Assembly (NCBI RefSeq): GCF_014839805.1
Contig: NC_051124.1
Location: 2,852,001-2,916,000 of the forward strand
Length of the DNA: 64,000 bases
Direction of reading: 5' to 3'
DNA from: Manduca sexta
Taxonomy: Eukaryota; Arthropoda; Insecta; Lepidoptera; Sphingidae
Notes under the pieces: generated by a model
Seen by the model: only the letters and a program-made list of their open reading frames with translations
Told to the model about the DNA's origin: nothing
Databases searched by the model: none
In this document: in pieces, positions 23,336 to 35,600 of the stretch
Position numbering within the stretch: position 1 is the stretch's first letter
Layout: every line of letters begins with the position of its first letter
Program-made: the position numbers and the translations under genes

Positions 23336-23590
23336 AACATATCGCGAACAGTGTAGCAGAAAACAAAGACAAACGTAAATAAAAGGCAAGCTGGTAGAGA
23401 GCTGGTTGTATGGACACTTCGCTACGAGTTGGTGGTAGGATTTTATATCCGCCCGGATAGCGAGCACCGTACCGTGTTAAAATCCGCCATCGTGGCCCCG
23501 GCAGTGTGTCGTGTTCTGGGATCCCAAAAGCCGGCATAATTGTGTCGACTGTCAGGGGGTAATCATCTCTCGTCAGTCGACATTCTATAT
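23336..23590 (-). repeat. Dispersed repeat family G, longest copy
   Basis: Contains TAGGATTTTATATCCGCCCG, AAAATCCGCCATCGTGG, GCCGGCATAATTGTGTCGAC and TAATCATCTCTCGTCAGTCG. Fragments occur at 6003, 41178 and 57717. Familiar as a common lepidopteran repeat; class not assigned. Confidence 0.55.
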
Positions 23591-24449
23591 ATCTATTCTA
23601 AAAAAATGTAGAGCATATTGTATTTGTGGCAAATGGTTTCTTAAATACGAAAAGACATTGAAATAAAAATTATTTCACAGGTTTTATTTAAATTTTATTC
23701 GTCTTTGATTATCTTTGAGTAAACTGTTGGAGTTAAAGATTATTTATTATAATTTATTTTGTAATAATTCGATCGTAAATACGTAACATTGCGGTAAAAT
23801 AAGAATTGGACGAACAATAATAATATTTATGAAGTCATTTATTGCTTCAAAATAATTTGTATTCATCCTTTTAAAAAAATATATCTGTAACTTATTCGTA
23901 TTGAATAGCCCTAATACATTCTTAGTACTGCTAAATGCGCTTTGTTTAAACCTAGAAGCTTTATATGTTACAACTTTTACCCTGAGACTTATTAGGCGGT
24001 AGATTCACTTCGTGGATAAAAGACGTTTTCACAACAGAATTAGCGTGTTTAGGGAGTGAAAGGAAACTAAATTGTTATTAGAATAACCACTTATTTATAA
24101 GTAACATATTGCACGTCAAAAACACAATCAAAATAATACAGCACACGCAAGTTAGCAACAGCTGAACATTTCAATCATTCCAATTAATAATATAGTATTT
24201 TATTACCCTAAAAGAGAATAGCAAAATAATATTCATCAATAATTATAAGTTTAAAATTATTCTAAAGTGTCTGTAATTTTGGTGTGTCTTGCCGCAAAGG
24301 GCTCCTCTGTTTCCATTGTCGTCTATCGCGAGTTTGGACCTGCTGTTTGTTTAATTCCCTACAATCATTTCAATTTCATACATTTAAATAACTATATGCT
24401 GCTAGCTCCCGTAACATACATAGGCCTTGTGATTGTCTATGAAACCTTA

Positions 24450-24546
24450 TAATATCAGCCCTGTATCATATACTTGCCCACTGCTGAGCACGGGCCTCCT
24501 CTACTACTGAGAGGGATTAGGCCTTAGTCCACCACGCTGGCCTAGT
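24450..24546 (-). mobile_element. SINE-A 3' tail fragment
   Basis: TAATATCAGCCCTGTATCAT through CACCACGCTGGCCTAG. Only the 3' ~97 bp remain. Confidence 0.8.
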
Positions 24547-25109
24547 TGCTATGCAACCTTAACAGAATGATATTAATGATGAATTTTGATAAGGGGGGTA
24601 TAACAATACCGTAAGGGTTAAGCTCTTCCCCCACAAACATTGATTTGAAATAGTAGAGAGACGCTGGACATATTTCTTTATAGCATGAACAGGTCTACCA
24701 TAATACCTATTCCTTTAAGCCCGGCAACTCATGATTTTTCTGTCATTGTGACAAACATTCTGGTGAAGTTTCACGTCAGATACAAAATGTATTAAGTATT
24801 ATCGCATCAGCAAAAATAACGTGATTAATAATGGGGAATCTCAATACTAAGCCGCCTAAATCCGTTAAGCCTTAATTCCTTACTTTATAATGCTGGGGAA
24901 ATCATTTTAGTATCTTAAGCTGATAGTAAAATGTATTAAATAGAATAATCGACATTTACGTGCGAATTTTCGAATGAAAGATATTATACTTAGTATTATC
25001 GGAATGATAGTATATATGTATGTAAATTAGAAATAAGATAAAATATTTAGTAAGAACAGATCAGATTGCTGATTCTGACAGAGGCATATCTACCGCATTT
25101 AATTACTTT

Positions 25110-25147
25110 GGCCTGTCAAAGTTACTTGACAGTAACTTTGACAGGCC
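25110..25147. repeat. Perfect 16-bp inverted repeat (hairpin)
   Basis: GGCCTGTCAAAGTTAC, a 6-base spacer TTGACA, then its exact complement. The spacer itself echoes the arm. Not obviously part of a larger element. Confidence 0.85.
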
Positions 25148-25429
25148 ATGATGACTCATGGTTAGCACATTGCTATTCGAATTTATTCGCATAAAAATGG
25201 ACAAGACAACGCGTAATGTAATGAACTTCGACACATGTATTCATTTCTGTGTTTACAATTAAACACTCCAAACCGGTTAATTTACATGGCAGCTGAGGTT
25301 TACATTGAGCCAGTCTACTTAACATTGAACAAACTCACTTGCATTGCGTAGCCCAAGGCCTCTGTCCATAAGTTTGAACATCTAATGCTGTGAATGACAA
25401 CCCTGTAATGAAACTAACTGCGGACCCCA

Positions 25430-25620
25430 CGTCCACTGGATACGCGTTTAACGTAATCCGCATAACAGCCTATAGCTATCAGCTGCCGAGGGCCGCGCAC
25501 AGATGTCCCGCGCAAATTAATCGGAAATGTCAAGTGCACGCCGCGCCGCCATCTTTGTCCGCGCCATTGTTAATTTTTTCGCGCGCACGTGGCACGCGTT
25601 GGCAGACAGCTGGGCGATAA
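25430..25620. promoter_or_regulatory. CpG-rich island in A+T-rich DNA
   Basis: Dense CpG with CACGTGGC, GCGCGC runs and a GCCGCCATCTTTG block (YY1/Pho-like on one strand). On the minus strand AACAATGG starts a 16-codon ORF. The composition contrast suggests a regulatory element or promoter; no gene can be attached. Confidence 0.3.
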
Positions 25621-26213
25621 CGCGTTTAATATTTTAATTTTTGTCGTTTTTAATATTTTTTACTTTCTAAAACTATTTTATTGTTTGTTTTGAAGTTCAT
25701 TGTGTTTCATATGCACTTACTTGATAGATTCAAAAATGTATGCTTAGTAAACAGGATATTGTTAATTTAATGCTAAGACTACACTATTAACCTAGAGGAA
25801 ATATTTATACATATTATGGATCTATCTACATTCTGAATTGATAATTTCTCTAAGATAAATACGAAAAAAATAGTATGGAAAAAATTATAAACTACTGCGC
25901 ATAAAAATAGTGAAATTAAAATAACTTATAAACCGCTGCTGGGGTCAGGCCGCTTCTAATGAGCATTTAGTTATTTCTACGTAAGCCTTACTTTAAGGCG
26001 AATTCTATCTAAACACATTCAAAACCCATTCAGTTATTCATGTTTTGACGAACACAGACATGTGTTATTCGCAAAGGTGCAAGCGTTAGACATTTCAACT
26101 AATGCGAACATAATGACCAGACTTCAATAAAGGCAATTAAACAACGCCGCCCGTTTCCGGCAATTAGATCGAAAACGATCGAGGATGATTGAAAAAAAAA
26201 TATCATTTCTTAC

Positions 26214-26258
26214 CACCCGGACACCTTTGGCCACGAATTTTGAGCACCTGACACGCAG
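26214..26258 (-). CDS. Candidate 45-nt internal exon, unknown gene
   Basis: Minus strand: acceptor CTTTACCTCAG, an open 45 nt reading LRVRCSKFVAKGVRV, then donor GTAAGAAATG. Phase 0 at both ends. It could be a downstream exon of a minus-strand gene starting near 39.3 or 44.95 kb. Short splice-flanked open stretches also arise by chance, so this rests on splice quality only. No family recognised. Confidence 0.22.
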
Positions 26259-26929
26259 CTGAGGTAAAGTACGACACCTTGCCTTTTCGTTACGGAATTT
26301 CCTTCCCTTAATTATATATAGTGACCGCATTGTGGAAAAGTTTGCTATTAACTTTATTGGTCGGGATCTCCTTATACTTCTACTCCAAGGTGGGGTGGCG
26401 CAGCATGTGTTTACGCATGCTGCAGGGTCTTGGATGGTAAATCGTGTTACGAAGCCTCATCGGATAGAAAAAGAAAATGTGAAATTTTTACCATTTGAGT
26501 TTACACTATCAGTTGCTAATAATCATAAAACTAGCGCTACCTCGCTTCAAGATAATTAAATATACCAGCTGTTGTAAAATTCGCTACTGATAACGTAATC
26601 ATATAATATCCGAAATGACATTGTCTATTCGTGGTCGCACCTTCGCAACATGAAATTTAAAAAGGAGATATCAAAATTGGAATAGATATATCTCATTACA
26701 AAGAAAATTTCAGATAAAGGCTTTTCACTTCCTGTAATAGACTTACTCAAATGTATTCAGTTGGCACTGTTTATTGATTTATATTATCTCGACGCTATGT
26801 CATAAACATGGGAAGAGTCTATAGATTGTCACTTTGCTTTTGCTGTCTACTTCTTCGCTTCCTTAACCTTTTTTAATCTTTTTATGCATTTTTATCAATT
26901 TATTACACTTTTGATCTGGGTGCTACAAA

Positions 26930-27150
26930 GAATGTTAGATATCAGATAATTTCTGGTTCGGTGTGGTATATACCCTTTTCCGTTTAGCCTACTTGGTACC
27001 TTATACTCTATGCCACACGTTATTTTGACAGTGCGTAATAAACACGTAACGCACCGCGTCACGTTTAATACAAAAGAAATTGGCATACAGAATACCATTC
27101 CACGCTAATTTCACGAAGATAACGTAACACGGTCGCGATACGAGTTTACA
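26930..27150 (-). repeat. Dispersed repeat family D, copy 1
   Basis: The complement aligns over ~200 bp with 48725-48905: CTTCGTGAAAT, GCGTGGAATGGTATTCTGTA, TTACGCACTGT, then GGGTATATA. The TATA-like box after a conserved block suggests a solo LTR or a promoter-bearing non-autonomous element. Confidence 0.6.
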
Positions 27151-28326
27151 CTGATATAGGGAATAATGTCCCTGTTACATGCAGTTGATCGATTTGACAA
27201 AGTATTTCACTGAATGGTAAGCGCTGAGATTTCTAAAAAAGCAATAACGACACAGAATTTCGCATTACAAATTGTAAACTTTTATGTCCTAGCGCTGGTG
27301 CGTCACCCTGCGACATTACTTAAGGAAAAATATACGAACAAGTGCCAGACGAATTCGCGCACCGAAGGTTCCGTACAAACTTGTAGGTAAGGTATCTAAG
27401 TATATATTTTCAGACTTGATAAACTTAACTCTACCGTTCGGTCTTTAGACACGAGTATGGCACCAACCGTAAATAAATTTGCTATAGGAAATGAGCTTTT
27501 TTTGTTTGTTATTAAAGTACATATTTACTGTTTTTAGATTTTTTCCGTTATATCTGCTGTAAGACATTGCTTTTTGCAAAAAATCATGATTCTAGGTCAA
27601 CGGAAAGTACCCTGTTGCTTTTAATTCCTTTATGAACCCATAAAATACATGGAAATATGCAACATAAACGATTATATTGTTTGATAACATCGACTTACAA
27701 GTTTCATTTTTTTCACAGTAGTGTCAAAATTTATATCATATAAGTATTCATATGATTTAAATTTCAACTTGACACGTCTACGCGATTGACACTCAAACAG
27801 GCCAGGTGGACAACATAATGATAACACAAATACTAAAAACTGTTGCTTGTTGGCAGAAATTGATAGTTTATTAGGTACCATAAGTATCGCAAACCCAATA
27901 TACCCAGATGGACTCTCATGAGACCTAGCAAATATTTATAGTTATTTGCTGGGCCATTTGATAAATATAAACCTTTTACCGGATGCGAAGACGAAACGCA
28001 AATTACATTTTATCGATGATTTTAAGCACAATCTGCTTGCTAATTACAGAATATAAATTATTTCATTAATACATTTCCATCAAATTATCGCATACATTAT
28101 CGAACAGATAATAATCTAATTTATTTAATCTTAATATATGGTGTCAAACCCAAAAGATAACACAATAGGTGTGAATTGAAAACTGATAAAACTGTATCCA
28201 GTATTTTGCTATTGACGTAGGTCGCTGGGCGCGTGACTGGACGATTTTTTATATCGACTTGGGAAAGTGACTTCTTTGCACCTGATAACTGCAGTGTGTG
28301 GCGTTCCCTTGCCAGTCATTACAATT
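27151..28326. other. Upstream region of the 28.33 kb exon
   Basis: A+T-rich, no repeat recognised. The last 120 bp become more G+C-rich: GGTCGCTGGGCGCGTGAC, a TTTATATC box near 28247, and a CCAGTCATT initiator-like site about 15 bp before the ATG. This is compatible with a core promoter. Confidence 0.3.
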
Positions 28327-28396
28327 ATGTCGGGCTTGTCGAAACCGAATAAACACATACTGATCCCAGAACGCGACACTTACGTGGGCCACTGTG
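28327..28396 (+). CDS. Candidate first coding exon, unknown protein
   Basis: ATG with A at -3 starts MSGLSKPNKHILIPE, RDTYVGHC, then one base G and a consensus donor GTAAGTTTT. The exon is 70 nt and ends in phase 1. Upstream lies a TATA-like box and an initiator-like CCAGTCATT. The DNA is not part of any repeat seen in the window. A SINE-A copy lies 115 bp into the presumed intron. No downstream exon was identified within the window. It shares end phase and last base with the candidate exon at 45927-45966, so they may be alternative first exons of one plus-strand gene. Protein family not recognised. Confidence 0.42.
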
Positions 28397-28510
28397 GTAA
28401 GTTTTACACTTTGGATATGGTGTTTGCTATCTGAGCGGATATAAATATTATTCCACCGCGGATATAGCTATGTTTTTATAATTATAATTATTTGTTAGTA
28501 AACAGAATTG

Positions 28511-28812
28511 AAACGGCTATAGCCTAGTTGGGAGTGGAACGGACTGTTGAGCCGCAGGTTCAAAACCCAAAGGCACGCACCACTGACTTTTTAGTTATGT
28601 ATATTCGTTGTGAATTTATGCTTTCTTTAAAGAAAACATCGTGATAAAATCTGCATACATAAAGAGTTCCCTGTAAGAATTTTCAAGGTATGTGAAGTCT
28701 GTGAATCGGTACACTGCCGCGTGGTGGACTAAGGCCTAATCCCTCTTAGTAGTGGTAGAGGCACTAAGACCTAATCCCTCGTAATAGTAGTGGAGGCCCG
28801 TGCTCAGTAGTG
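28511..28812 (+). mobile_element. SINE-A copy with internal tail duplication
   Basis: Head CGGCTATAGCCTAGTTGGG, B box decayed to GGTTCAAAACC. Near the tail GACTAAGGCCTAATCCCTC recurs as CACTAAGACCTAATCCCTC about 38 bp later, a partial tandem duplication not seen in the other copies. The final GGGCTGATATTA is lost. Confidence 0.78.
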
Positions 28813-29540
28813 ACTCAGGATACTTACATTTTTGTTAAAGGGACTTGGGTCGAAGGTTTTCCATTTCCTCTGAGTTAATATAGAAAATAGAGATCTATTA
28901 ATGAATAGATCTATATGTTCCGGAAAAGTATGTGCGGAGACGATGGCGGACACAGCTGTTGGCGATGCCACCAGCTCTCTTCGCACTCTTAACCTCTTTC
29001 CAATCAAAACGGATATATTTACCTGGTTTCTGAATGAAATTAAAAAAAGGGGCCATGATAAGAGTTCGAAGATAGAGTCAACTTAGATTCATATATGTAT
29101 TGGATATACCTTTCAATAAATGGAATTTTTGATCCATTCAATCAACAACATGAAAATGAATCAAAACAAATCGCTACGAATACAGAGACAAACAACGAGT
29201 TGTGATTGATGTCACCTGACATCCGTCGTGCAATTGTTTATGCACCATGCACCTGTGAAATAAACAAGTTCTATTTCTCCAACAAGACAGATAGTGATAT
29301 AAAGAATGACTGTATATTCGATAATCGACAAGTAACTATATCTAAAACATATTAAAGTCTTAGAAATTCTTTATCAATTATTTATTATTCAATTACATTG
29401 CGATTTTTGAAATATTTCACGTGTATATTTGTGATGATTTGTTAAGGCTTTTCAGACATTAAGGACAAAATACACAATCACGCTTTTTATCCCTGAAGTG
29501 GCAAGCAGAGACACTACTAGTGCACAAATTTTTCACTTTT

Positions 29541-29660
29541 ATGTGATAGAGGTGAGGCTATCGCCATATCGGGCCTGAATTTTAGATTCCGGGTTGATAA
29601 TTAATGCGGCAGTTCCAACTTACAATGCAATACAATTACGTCACCACCGGGCTAGTTTTT
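29541..29660 (-). mobile_element. SINE-2 remnant, minus orientation
   Basis: GTGAGGCTATCGCCATATCG, GGCCTGAATTTTAGATTCCG, GGTTGATAA are complements of the SINE-2 body. A CACCACCGGGC end marks the head. Decayed. Confidence 0.5.
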
Positions 29661-30532
29661 GGATAAGTTTTATGATCATAAACTATTTACTACGGTTGAG
29701 CTTCGCACCACACTAGGGCGTGCTCTTGGTGTTGTCTCTAAAGGCTCCTCTATGAACAAACAATCTTGGGTAGTACGTTTCATATTTGGCGACGTTCGAA
29801 TAACGGGCGGGAATATGCAGATTTACGAATATATTTAAAATAATAATTTTAGGACTCTGAAAATTTTTAACTACCGAAATGTTCCTTATTAAATCTAGTG
29901 CCTAATAGTGTTGGTTGCAAATTACAATGATGTGTAGAGTACACACATAGCACCGTAGTACAGTTCTAAAAGAAGAGATGCACGGAATCAAAAATTTGGT
30001 ATCTTCATTATTAAATGAACGAATCAATATCCACGATATATTTTTTTTTATCAATGACAGTAATGATAATTTGCAGAAATATAATGTTTCATTTCTTTTC
30101 TCTATGTATAATACATTTCTAATAAATAAATTCTAAAAATAACGTTAGCGTGCCGTTTTGCTGCGGCCTTAATACAGATGAGATATGTAATACACAAAAA
30201 CTTTTTCACAAAAATATATACCTCTTTAAAAAACTAAAAAATAATTTACATTACCTACTTATATACTGGCTACCTATTTTGGAGTCGGTGCCTTAAAAAA
30301 ATATAGTCGAATTGAGAACCTATTTCTTTTTTTGAAGTCGTTTAAAAATAGCGTAATTCAATAAATATTGCCTAGTAATTGATTAGTGTCATGTTGGTGG
30401 AAGTGATAGAATATCAAAGTACATAGTCGACTAGGTACCTATATGCATGGCACGAGTCAAAATTTGCGTTTCACTATTGATAAATTATTAATAATGTGAT
30501 AAGATTGAAATCAGCCACCTAATGGTAATATA

Positions 30533-30612
30533 ATGGTATTAGTAATCGCATCCACCGCTATGGTATTAGTAATCGCAGTGCCTGTTGGCAGCACTGCGAT
30601 TACTAATACCAT
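30533..30612. repeat. Direct plus inverted repeat; perfect 22-bp hairpin
   Basis: ATGGTATTAGTAATCGCA occurs directly at 30533-30550 and again from 30560. From 30560 a 22-bp arm, a 9-base loop (30582-30590) and the exact complement (30591-30612) form a perfect stem. The last bases meet the 5' end of a family B retroposon. Confidence 0.9.
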
Positions 30613-30924
30613 ACTGGTGGTAGGTCTCTGATATGTGAGAGTTTGCTTGGGTAGGTACCACCGCAATGTCTATTTCTGCCGCCAAGCAGCAGTGTGTAGT
30701 CACTGTTGTGTTCCAGTTAGAAGGACATTGTAGCCGGTGTAACTACTGGACATAATGAGACTTAACATCTCATGTCTCAGGATGGCGAGCGCAGTAGAAT
30801 ACCAAACAATACTTTGTAATTCAAGGTGTTGGATGGTGTTTCTACTGTTTATGCGCGGTCGTATAGCTTACCTTCAGGCGGTTGGCAAGCTCGTCTCGTC
30901 ATTCAAACAGCAATAAAAAAAAAG
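30613..30924 (+). mobile_element. Family B retroposon tail, full length
   Basis: Starts ACTGGTGG at about 30613 and ends in an A-rich tail after CAATAAAAAAAAA. Close to the family consensus, so relatively young. Confidence 0.82.
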
Positions 30925-31344
30925 CAGCCGTCTTATGAGTCCAAAAGTCGTGGCTTAAATGACATAGATATACCGTATGCCTAAGGAAATATTATAAGTA
31001 ATAAATATTTTCAAGTTGTGACGCAGTCATCCATGACGAAATAGTAAATATTATGAGGTACGGAAGATCATGGTTTGAGATTGCCAAATTATGCTTTAAA
31101 GAACAAATAATCTCTATGGAGCAGCTATGTTTAGACTAACAAGTTGTTATGCGATTACACTTTATTTTATCATAAAAAAATAAAAAAAAAGGGTAAAATT
31201 CTCTTATATCCCCGTCGTGCATATGCAAGATTTTTACCGACTAAAAACCTCATAATCGTCTCTATCTGTACTTTTAAATGACTCCGGACCCTCGAACCGA
31301 GCACGCTGAAGAGATGCGTTAACACTAGTGGAAATATTTTAATA

Positions 31345-31490
31345 ATTCTTTACACATGCGACTCACCGTAAGTCCAGCAAATTATTTTTTTTAGAAATCA
31401 GGTTGTATTGACTGTTTACACCATACAAATCTGTTACAAAACTCAACTTCTGCAAGTTTTCGTGCTAATCTAAACCTCGTAGACATCGAA
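31345..31490 (+). repeat. Dispersed repeat family F, copy 2
   Basis: Partner of 4229-4365: ACACATGCGACTCACCG, TAAGTCCAGCAA, CAACTTCTGCAAGTTTTCGT and TAATCTAAACC. Confidence 0.5.
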
Positions 31491-31494
31491 ATAA

Positions 31495-31735
31495 AACTAG
31501 TTTTTGGAATATATCACGGTTTTTTAATTTTATATTAACGTTTCGAAGACTTGGCAGCCTTCATGGTCACGGGGCGGACTGAGGTGTAGGTCGTCCGAAC
31601 AAGTCAACCTTACCACATCTACTTATATTTTACACCAAATTAAAAAAAAAAATGATTTCGCTCCAATCTACGCAAGATGAGCTTTGAATTCTTTATTTTG
31701 ATTTCTAACATTCGCGTAAACATAAGAACTTGTAG
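31495..31735 (-). repeat. Dispersed repeat family C, minus orientation
   Basis: AACGTTTCGAAGACTTGG, CAGCCTTCATGGTCACGGGG and CGGACTGAGGTG, ending near TTTCTAACATTCGCGTAAAC. Longest copy, with ~100 bp extra after the core. Confidence 0.55.
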
Positions 31736-31789
31736 ACTTCGTACACGAATATATCCGACTAGTGGAACTACTGTATCTAAGTCTGCCGG

Positions 31790-31912
31790 AAATCAGGTGT
31801 GGAGGCATTGTTGTGCTCCAGTTTGAAGTGCCATGTTAAAGGTTCTGAATAGCATTGCAATTCTTTTTGGACAGTCGCTCACCACAGTGCTAGAAACTTG
31901 TACGTCTCGTAA
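31790..31912 (+). mobile_element. Family B remnant, strongly decayed
   Basis: TGTTGTGCTCCAGTTTGAAG and a GTACGTCTCGT end follow the family B order. An exon-like open stretch inside (31875-31908) is therefore repeat sequence, not a gene. Confidence 0.45.
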
Positions 31913-32449
31913 GTGCTTTTATACGCTCATTCAATTTAAAAATATCATTGCTTAAATAAAGCCCCAGCATCCAGGGTGATCAATGCGTCAACGTTCCCGA
32001 TATTTCGGAGAATATTGTCATTATTTATCTTGGACATAGTATCTCGCCGTCGAATATTGCATAGCATTCTCGAAGCTTCTACACAAACGCGGCGGTACAG
32101 ATTTGTCACACGTGAGTTTAGCGACAACGTTATGAGTTATTGCATGGACTAAATTTTCAGCGTGTCTTTAATAACATTTTGCTAGTTATAATTGCTTCCT
32201 AGAATTTCATTGCAAGGAAATATCGTAAATAAATTTATGATACGTCATGTAGGAAAACCAATCAAAATGTTAATTTATTGTTAGCGAATTTAAGTTACAA
32301 TACAATCCTTTTGTCACACGAATACAAAAATGATAATTATGTAAGATTTATGATCATAAAACGTATTCAGTTCCGCATAAACAAAGCACTGAAGCGAATG
32401 AAATGTTTATTGCGCTCTTCCCTTTTTAAAATACCCTAACGCGTGCAGA

Positions 32450-32680
32450 ACACAATGCGTGTTGCCTCGCCGGAGGTCAGCACGCGACTGACGCGTGGCG
32501 CGCACGTGGCTCCCTCTATTGTCGCGAGAACTCATTATTTTTGCAAGATGGCAAGTTATTCGGGCCCATTAGAGAGCACTTTTACTGAAGGCAGATGGGG
32601 ATGAGGGTTAGGGGGTGGCGGGCTACCCGCTCTGGCGCTCCCTCCACTATTCCAATTAAGGGACTGCGTGGACGTCAATG
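32450..32680. promoter_or_regulatory. CpG-rich block, function unknown
   Basis: CGCGACTGACGCGTGGCGCG and a CACGTGGC E-box, then a GC-rich run GGTGGCGGGCTACCCGC. In local contrast to A+T-rich flanks. Only tiny ORFs (18 codons from 32547). May be regulatory. Confidence 0.25.
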
Positions 32681-32689
32681 CGGGTGGTC

Positions 32690-35600
32690 GGTATCCCCTT
32701 GTTGTAGACACCGAAAGCATCTTTTAGAGTTCGAAGGCATCTGAACCTCGTGCACAAAGGGGGCACAATGCGGAGACGGTCTCACACAGCTATTTAATGC
32801 AACAAGATACCCTGGGCCGGTTTTCAGGCATAATTTTTAAGCCGTATACAGACTTTCATAATGGTTTATGTCTCATCCTCTCCCAGTGACCTTCCTGAGC
32901 CGAGGTTCGTCACCCGGTAGTGGGTAGTCTCCAGCATGGTCGCTTAATTTACAAGCGTTACGAGCTCCTAAAGCGCTCACCCAAAAGTCCGGTATGTTTG
33001 TATAAGCCTTTCATACCAGGCTAATAAACGTTGGGTCATGTAAAAAAAGGGAAGAAATATAGATTGAAACACGTTCGATTTGAACATTATTGTTGTTTAG
33101 ATGATATGTATACGGTTTCACAGATTATGAGCAAAGATATCGTTTATTTAGAGACCAGTAACTGACAAATTTAGTGCATCATTCAGTTAAAAATTGATGT
33201 CCAAAACAAATAGCAAAGAATCATACTGATTTTATATACCTTGATTTATGCAATACAATTTAAAAGTATTTAATATACCAATATTACGTGTAAAATGCAG
33301 CAACAGTTCTATTGATGATATAATCCTATGACAATAGAATAATAGTAAGTTCATTGGAAATGAATAGGGATTGTAAATTCCAATAAAGTCACTTGTTTAA
33401 TTTAAATACGGTTCAAATTGAGTCATCTGGTGTGTTTACCTTGTTATTTATATCGTTTGTAAACAGTCTACTGGACTGAGATTCTGTTGATGAGGGGCTG
33501 TACGTTTATAATCTGTATTAATCTCCATTCACTCGTTCATTTAAAGATAATTTTTAGGTATTCATAAACAGCTATTGTATGTGTCAGTAATCAGTGTTTG
33601 ATATCATAAGGTTTTTGTTCAGATCAGAGTGTTTCCATCGCACTAAACAACAATTTATCAGCCATTCTTTAATTCAATCAACTTGAAAGTCTTAGCGATC
33701 AGTGTGTGGGTGTAAAAATCATGAATTTGGTTATATTTACAGTTCATAGCATCAAAAATGATAGTTATGTTTGAAGTAATAAGTATGTGGGCTAAGATTA
33801 GAATTAATGCCCAAAAGTAATTAAGTAATAAGTAAGTACACTTCAAACTTGGAAAAAAATCGTGTACCAGCCGCGATCATGGGTCGAGCTTATCCCGTAC
33901 CATTTATCAATATCGGTTCAGTGGGTACTATGTAAGCCCTTGAAAAGTTAACTGATAGAATTACCTTCGTATTTATATTATAGTATAGTATCATCTATAT
34001 CAGAGGTTCCAAAAACTGTTTTCCCATTCTCCACTTTCAAAATTTTGCTGGTTCCGGTAGATACCCTGTCAAAATCCCCAGTATATGCACGTTATTACCT
34101 GTAACAGTTGCTGAGTTTCTTAAAATATTATCTACATTGATAAGTGAAGTCAAGCCATTTTCATTCTTTACTATCAAAACCAGATACATTTTTTGGCCCT
34201 CTGCTTACGATTTGTGAATCCCCATTATTTGGTCACGCGAAGGTAGACCTCCGTCGAGCCTCCCGTGGACCCCTGGAGTCCACCTGGACCACTTTGAGAA
34301 TCAATGATCTATATTAATACGTGAGGAAACGTCATACCCTTTTATAAGCACACGCGCATGGAGGAGTGTGAGATTTGGCATAATTAAAGTTTATATAGAA
34401 AAGAACAGAAAAAATAAAATGTGTTACAAGTATAATAATAATAGAACTCTTTATTGCACAACCAATAAAACAAACTGAAAAAATAGTATAAAACAAATAC
34501 AAGAAATGATACAAGTATATTAAAGACGAATTTATACCACTTGTTATACATTTATATGCGTTTAGCGTACCAAATTTCATCCTTACATTGGACAAAGAAC
34601 CAATGCTCGAATAAGTTCGCGGGAATCCAGAAGCCGGTAAGGCAAGACAATAAGCATACTATAAATAAGCAGCCGTAACTCCCAAATAGAGTGCGGCCAT
34701 ATGGCCGAGGATATCCTGTGGGAGCAGATTGCCCGCGTTAATTATACGTAAGTGCTGAGCACGCGCCACTTGACGAGTGCCTGCTACATTGTTATTAGTG
34801 GTACAGACCGAATAAAGAATACTTGAATTTGTCTACGGCCTGAAATATCAGTCCTACAGAATTTAAAACTAAAGCAATAATTCCTACTATTGCGGGATTG
34901 TAAGATTGCCGTAGGTTTAAATTTCAGTCTCTTACATATTTTTTTTGCCTAACAGTAATCGTTATTCCTAAAGACGTTCTCTTGCTCATCCCATTTTTTT
35001 TCGCTGATAGCCTTCAGGATTCTTATCTATCTTAAGTGATTTAGGTACTTGATCGTTTTCTTACATGTGCTGATTATAGGGCTGGTGAGATATTACTCAC
35101 TAGTTTACATGTCGAAGGATTAAAAACCTCTCTTAGTTCCTAATACCAATGAGATAAGGTTAGGATTACGCGAATATTTTAAGTTCGACGTAATTATAAG
35201 GCTTGCGGATCTTAGGACTGTTAAATTGCTTTTTGACTTGGCGAAACGCTTACGAGTTTGGAAAAAAGGATTACGTCAGTAATTTGTTTTTCTTTCGTTT
35301 AACCTTTAAGGTTTCTATTTTGTTTTATTTTTATCCTTCTTTTGTATTTCTTTAACACATTTAATATTATTTTATCTATCTTTTATATAAGACTTTAAAT
35401 CCTACGTCAATGTCTGTTAGATTTATCAACTTTTTAGTTGAAGTTTGTGCTCTACTATTAGATGTATTACACCTATCAAACACAATCAGTCACAACCTGA
35501 ACTTACGCTTTTAAAGTATTGAATCGTAACTTCTTCACTCATCTTTATACTTTGAGTATTTATTTGATTATTGAATGGGGAATTAATTTTGAACTATTAT

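Noticed and set aside
31875..31908. 34-nt exon-like stretch with a good acceptor and a GTAAGTGC donor, in phase with the 28.33-kb exon
   Set aside because: It lies inside a decayed family B retroposon (31790-31912); the donor is that element's CTCGTCTCGT tail.
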